Positions 59,801 through 64,000 of a DNA stretch of 64,000 nucleotides are shown one piece after another; position 1 is the first letter of the stretch, and each line of letters begins with the position of its first letter. The stretch is from contig NC_058338.1 of the NCBI RefSeq assembly GCF_905475395.1, forward strand, positions 75,589,435 through 75,653,434. Reading direction: 5' to 3'. The position numbers and the translations under genes were made by a program. The notes beneath the pieces were generated by a model. The model did no database searches and was not told the DNA's origin. It saw nothing but the letters and a program-made list of their open reading frames with translations. The DNA is from Chrysoperla carnea. Lineage: Eukaryota; Arthropoda; Insecta; Neuroptera; Chrysopidae.

Positions 59801-62800
59801 AAAAATATTGATGCTATGAACAAAATTTTGGTATAGGTGGTCATAAAATCACCTAATTAGTCCATTTCCTATTGTCTGTCTGTCGTCTGTCAGCCTTTGA
59901 TCACGATAACTCAAAAACGAAAAGAGATATCAAGCTGAAATTTTTACAGAGTGCTCAGGACGTAAAAAGTGAGGTCGAGTTCGTAAATAAGCAACATAGG
60001 TCAATTGAGTCTTGGGTCCGTAGGACCCATTTTGTAAACCGTTAGAGATAAAACAAAAGTTTAATTGTAAAAAATGTTCCTTATAAAAAAATTAACAACT
60101 TTTAAACATTTTTTCGTAAAAGTCACTGTTTACCCGTGAGAGTGCTAATTAGGCGCAACTTATATAGTATATATTATATGGGAATATCAGTTATGTATGT
60201 GTTACATGTATGTAGTATATGTGACAGTGTAATCAACACAGTCTTTACATGGTATTTTAACAATTAACTCAGTCAATTGTTTGTTTTCACTTGTTTTTCG
60301 CAAATTACAGGTTTTTTAAACAATGAACTATACTCAAAATTTATTTTTTTTTTTGTCTTTTTAAATACCTAACAGAAATTTTTTTCGAAATAACTCATTC
60401 GGCCCATTTATAAGTGATTGATAACAGTCTGATAACATTGTTTCAAATGTCAGTTTCAATACAACTTAATATTTATATTTTCAGCATTCATTAAAAATGA
60501 ATTAATAATTTTTATTCATTTTATTAATTATAAATACTACTTGTTCTCTCCTGAAAATCGTTAAAGGCTTTAAATTTTCCTGGAAAATGTACTTTTTAAG
60601 TTGTTTATAATGGATTAAAACATAAATTATTACTCTGATAATAAAACAATTAATAAAATTCTAAAATTCACACGTTCAAAGATCATAAAATTATAAAATA
60701 TTCATTTATTATTTCCCTCAAAAATGTTAAAAATTTTGTTTAAATATCGTTTATATAATCTGATATTTATCTATAGTCTTGTTTAGCATAAAACTAGCTG
60801 TGTTAAAGCACCCTTTAATCTTTCTTTACACAGAAAAAATATATAAAAAGTGCTAAATTCATAGAAAGAACGCCCGAAATTTATTTTCTAATGAAGATAT
60901 GTTTGCCTTGTGATAATATTAATTAAACGTCAGTAAAATTTCCAACTAAAATTTTAATTTCACGCTTTTTGAAGGAAGAATACTCATTTATTTATTTTTA
61001 CTCAGCAATTCATTACTGAGTAACTCGTAAAATAGTGCGCAGTTAATTCAATTCTTCTCGAGGTTTCTGAAGAGTCAACTTGAAACTTCGTGAGTATACC
61101 AAACTTCTCTCTACAACTTTTCGAAAGTGTTGTGTTTTCAAATGAGCATGATAACGTCATATTTAAACTATCAGTAAGAAAAAACGCAGCAGGGAATTTG
61201 TCGGACAATATGACCACTTGAAAACATTAATAATTATTTAACAATAAAATATTTTGTCCGACAAAACTACTACACTGATGAGCTTGTCTACGAGCTCGTA
61301 CTTAAGTATTTTTCTTTTTGAAAACATACATGGATTCACTTTTGCTGAAGTGTTTAATAATTATTATTGTTATTAAGTGGTCATAGTGTTCAACAAATTC
61401 CATGCCGCGTTTTTTCAGACCGATAGCTTAAATATGCCGTTATAATGCACATTTGAAAACGCAACACTTTCGAAAAAAAGTCGTAGCGAGAAGATTTTAG
61501 ATACACCAAAAGTAAGCCACTCATGAAATTTCAAGTAAGTATAAATTATTTAACAAAGCACCCTTTCTGCCCCACGGTCTAAATTGTCTATTTTTGTATG
61601 AAAATATCATAAAAGCGGCATTAGTTAATTTATAACTTTTTGTATGTGCTTGAATATGCACAGATACGAAGACAGGCAGATTTTTTAATAATAGGATAGT
61701 TTGTGTATTTAATAGGAAATGCAATAGGTTCCCGGATGACTATGGAATTTAACGTCTATGGAAGATGAAGCAAACAAAAGAATCCGGGAATGTGCTTTTT
61801 CTACGAAATGCACACGCTATATTTTACTGAAGTTGTTAAGTAACGACTTTCAAGTAGCATTTTGACGCCAGAAGAGTTGTTTGGTATTTGAAATGGTTAC
61901 CGGCAATGAACGAAAAATAGTACGAGAAAATTTCTTTTACCATTTAAAATACCAGAAAAATAGGTTTTGTGTCGTCAAGAAGCTATTGTTTGACAAAATC
62001 AGAAAAACAAATTATACCATGTATATATGTAATACAGTAGAATCTCGATAAGTTAAAGTCCAAGGGAAACACAAAATATTTTAAGTTATAGAGGTTTTAA
62101 GTTATCAAGTGTCTATGTTAGGTAAAGGTTAATATAGAGGTATGTACATGTTTCTATGTAGTTACTGAGGGCCTATACAGAGATTATTTATTTAAGTTAT
62201 AGAGGTTGCGTCTTTTAAGTTATAGAGGTTTTGGGCTCTGATGGGAAGGGAACATAGTATTTTTTGAAGTAACAGAGGTTTTTATGTTACCGAGGTTTAA
62301 GTTATCGAGATTCTACTGTATATATCAAGGTATACTAAGTTTAGTCCCAAGTTTGTAACGCTTAAAAATATTGATGCTACGAACAAAATTTTAGTATAGG
62401 CGTTCATAAAACCACCTTATTGGTTCATTTCCAGTTGTCCGTCCGTCCGCCTGTGAACACGATAACTTAAAAACGAAAAAAGATCAGGAGATAAAAAGTG
62501 GGGTCGAGTTTGTAAATGAGCAACAAAGGTCAATTGGGTCTTGGGTCCATAGAAACCATCTTGTAAACCATTAGAGATAGAACAAAAGTTTAAATGTAAG
62601 AAATGTTCCTTATAAAAAAATTAACAACTTTTATTTGAAACATTTTTTTTTTGTAAATATCACTGTTTATATGTGTGACATGTATGTATGTGTAATGTGA
62701 AAGAGTAATCAACACTGTCTATACATGGTATTTCAACAATTAACTCAGCCAATTGTTTGTTTTCACTTGTTTTCCGTTAGATTTAAGATACAAATTAAAA

Positions 62801-62976
62801 AAAATCTATAAAATTAAATTGTTATTTAATAGTAAAACAAACTCACCTCATTTGGATTCCTTTGTGAACATAATACTTCCGTACTATCAGATTGAGCAAT
62901 TGTACCCATACTTATGCTTTGTTTCCAAACAAACACACTGATTCTTGTTATAAATCCAAATAAAACTGAACGTAGT
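56894..62976 (-). CDS. Unrecognised small membrane protein, last two exons (5' end outside or not found)
   Basis: Minus-strand exons 62976-62847 (donor GAG/GTGAGT) and 57073-56894 (acceptor TTTCAG, stop TAA) join in phase 0. The penultimate exon opens mid-codon, so more exons lie upstream. The joined 3' part has about 102 residues: a mildly hydrophobic VLFGFITRISVFVW, then SISMGTIAQSDSTEVLCSQR, then an NIT and an NST N-glycosylation sequon, then DKFRTGAM. The last TM helix is VTLFTCFVIWAAVFFTVIL, ending almost at the C-terminus. The layout (glycosylated lumenal or outer loop followed by a C-terminal helix) suggests a multi-pass protein or tail-inserted subunit. I do not recognise the family. 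The 5.8-kb intron carries several repeats. Confidence 0.65.
58320..58719. mobile_element. 400-bp foldback MITE
   Basis: TACATATTAAATTATCTACC, then GTTAGTGCAAAA, at the left is mirrored by TTTTGCACTAAC, then AGTAGATTTTTTAATATGTG, at the right. 'acaaataattttgaaa' faces 'ggaaaattatttgtctc'. The centre is GC-richer (GGCGACCTCTGGCGCGAGAA). The 88-codon ORF over it is not a gene. Confidence 0.8.
58867..59225 (+). mobile_element. Helitron-like non-autonomous element, copy 2 (3' truncated)
   Basis: TCTATATATTATAAATGCGA, a GTTTGTTTGTTTG run and 'aatgaaactgtacagcaata' match the reverse strand of 46553-46992. The GC-rich CTAG tail is missing. Confidence 0.6.
59749..60294 (+). repeat. 550-bp interspersed repeat, copy G
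   Basis: Forward, full length. Its left end is rearranged (ATACCATTATACCAAGGTAT). It ends CAATTGTTTGTTTTCACTTG. Confidence 0.9.
60300..62012. other. Intronic AT-rich DNA, nothing recognised
   Basis: Lies within the large intron of the minus-strand membrane-protein gene. Short ORFs only; 'aaaagtgttg' and 'gtcggacaa/ttgtccgac' words around 61130-61265 suggest a small inverted repeat but no clear element. Confidence 0.35.
62013..62771 (+). repeat. 550-bp interspersed repeat, copy H, interrupted by a MITE
   Basis: TATACCATGTATATATGTAA, then the inserted element 62035-62318, then ATATCAAGGTATACTAAG and the rest of the family sequence to GCCAATTGTTTGTTTTCACT. Removing the insert and one TA restores the word order of the other copies. 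Confidence 0.92.
62035..62318. mobile_element. pogo/Tigger-type MITE nested in copy H
   Basis: CAGTAGAATCTCGATAAGTT and AAGTTATCGAGATTCTACTG are inverted ends flanked by TA on both sides (62033-62034 and 62319-62320). Inside are repeated 'taagttatagaggtt' words. Length is 284 bp with no ORF. TA target and CAGTAGA ends point to the pogo/Tigger group. Confidence 0.92.
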
Positions 62977-62999
62977 CTGAACAAACAATAATAAATAAT

Positions 63000-63600
63000 T
63001 CAAGAATAATATGAGTTAAATAAAATGACTTATTTTATTAGATTATTTTATTATTTATATTGTTCGATAATATACAATTACAGCACAAAAAAAAAATTTT
63101 AACATTAATTTTAATATAAAATAGTTAAGTTATGATTATTATTTTTGTGATTAAAAATTGTAATAATATGATTTTTAAGTAATCAAAACAATGGTTTACT
63201 GTACAAAGTGGCAATCAATTGATGACTGATTAATGAATATATGATTAATATTTGTACAATGATGTATTTTATTTTAAAAATAAATACCTAATTTTAATGT
63301 ATTTTTTGAGATTATACAAATTGGATGGCTCGAACGTTATCACTAAATGTATGCTATTACTTAATGTAATATAGGTTGATTTTTTTTTTTTTGTTAAACT
63401 CACTCAAAGAGTCAGTGATCGGTAAAGGCGTATTCTCATGTAACCACTTTAAAATTTGATTAAAATTAAGGTATTTCTAACGACATGAGATTAAAAGTAG
63501 TTTTTCACAATATTGTGCAAAGAGGTAGTTTTCTGGGAAATAGCTATAATAGAGTTTCGAATTATTGTGAAGGGGATAAAATAAATAACGAAAATTGTGT
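63000..63600. other. AT-rich DNA, nothing recognised
   Basis: Lies upstream of the penultimate exon of the minus-strand gene. No further exon could be supported. Confidence 0.35.
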
Positions 63601-63603
63601 GTT

Positions 63604-63931
63604 GTACCATGTACCCATATATGAAATATATCAAGGTACTAAATTTAGTCTCAAGTTTGTAACTAGTCTATTTCTGTGGTTGTTTGTCCGTTCGTCCGTC
63701 CGCCCGTCTGTCTGACAATACCATAACTCAAAAACGAAAATTGGTATCAAGTTGAAATTTTTACAGCGTGCTCAGGAAGTAAAAAGTGAGGTCGAGTTCA
63801 TAAATGAGCAACATAGGTCAATTGGGTCTTGGATCCGTATGGCCCATTTTGTAAACCGTCAGAGATAGAACATAAGTTAAAGTTATAAAATGTTCCTTAT
63901 ATTAAATAAACAACTTTTGTTTGAAACATTG
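63604..63931 (+). repeat. 550-bp interspersed repeat, copy I (truncated)
   Basis: TACCATGTACCCATATATGA onward. It lacks the 'ttgatgctacgaacaaa' part (internal deletion near 63660), keeps the GTCCGTTCGTCCGTCCGCCC tract and the conserved core, and stops after TTTGTTTGAAACATT. Confidence 0.85.
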
Positions 63932-64000
63932 TATGTATTTTATTGTATTCGCATCTTTCGTGAGTTTTATTGGAGGCGTTTCCATGGTAACGATACACTA

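Overview
This is AT-rich animal nuclear DNA, almost certainly from an insect. The genes are split by GT-AG introns, are far apart, and sit among many small DNA transposons. The protein set (theta-class GST, ANKRD49-like ankyrin protein, DGCR2/IDD-like membrane protein, XendoU-type endoribonuclease) fits an insect; the sequence alone does not fix the order. No tRNA, rRNA, CRISPR array or operon was seen.

Layout. (1) 1-4.9 kb: no convincing gene; a GC-richer foldback repeat, a diverged roughly 0.5-kb repeat in about three partial copies, a lone hAT terminus and one odd 60-codon ORF. (2) 5.0-23.9 kb, plus strand: a complete five-coding-exon theta GST (229 aa). Its 18.4-kb span is nearly all intron, filled with foldback MITEs, hAT MITEs, a LINE tail and pogo/Tigger-like debris. 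(3) 25.7-26.6 kb, minus strand: a compact four-exon ANKRD49-like gene (186 aa). (4) 31.4-35.1 kb, minus strand: a five-exon type I membrane protein with signal peptide, VWC domain, one TM helix and a long PPPY-containing tail (701 aa), matching the insect DGCR2/IDD type. (5) 36.8-39.7 kb, minus strand: the last four exons of an EndoU ribonuclease; its 5' exon or exons were not found. (6) 40-63 kb: transposon-rich, with a hAT deletion derivative with perfect target duplication, a decayed pogo-like transposase, Helitron-like copies, long foldback elements and many copies of one 550-bp interspersed repeat. It also holds the last two exons of an unrecognised small membrane protein on the minus strand (56.9-63.0 kb), whose beginning lies upstream, probably beyond the window.

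The genes look like independent housekeeping or secretory genes with no sign of a shared pathway. The most notable material is the mobile DNA: at least ten families, nested insertions, and one very uniform 550-bp repeat present about nine times in 64 kb. All exon models are by-eye translations with splice phases checked by arithmetic; they have not been aligned to transcripts or databases.
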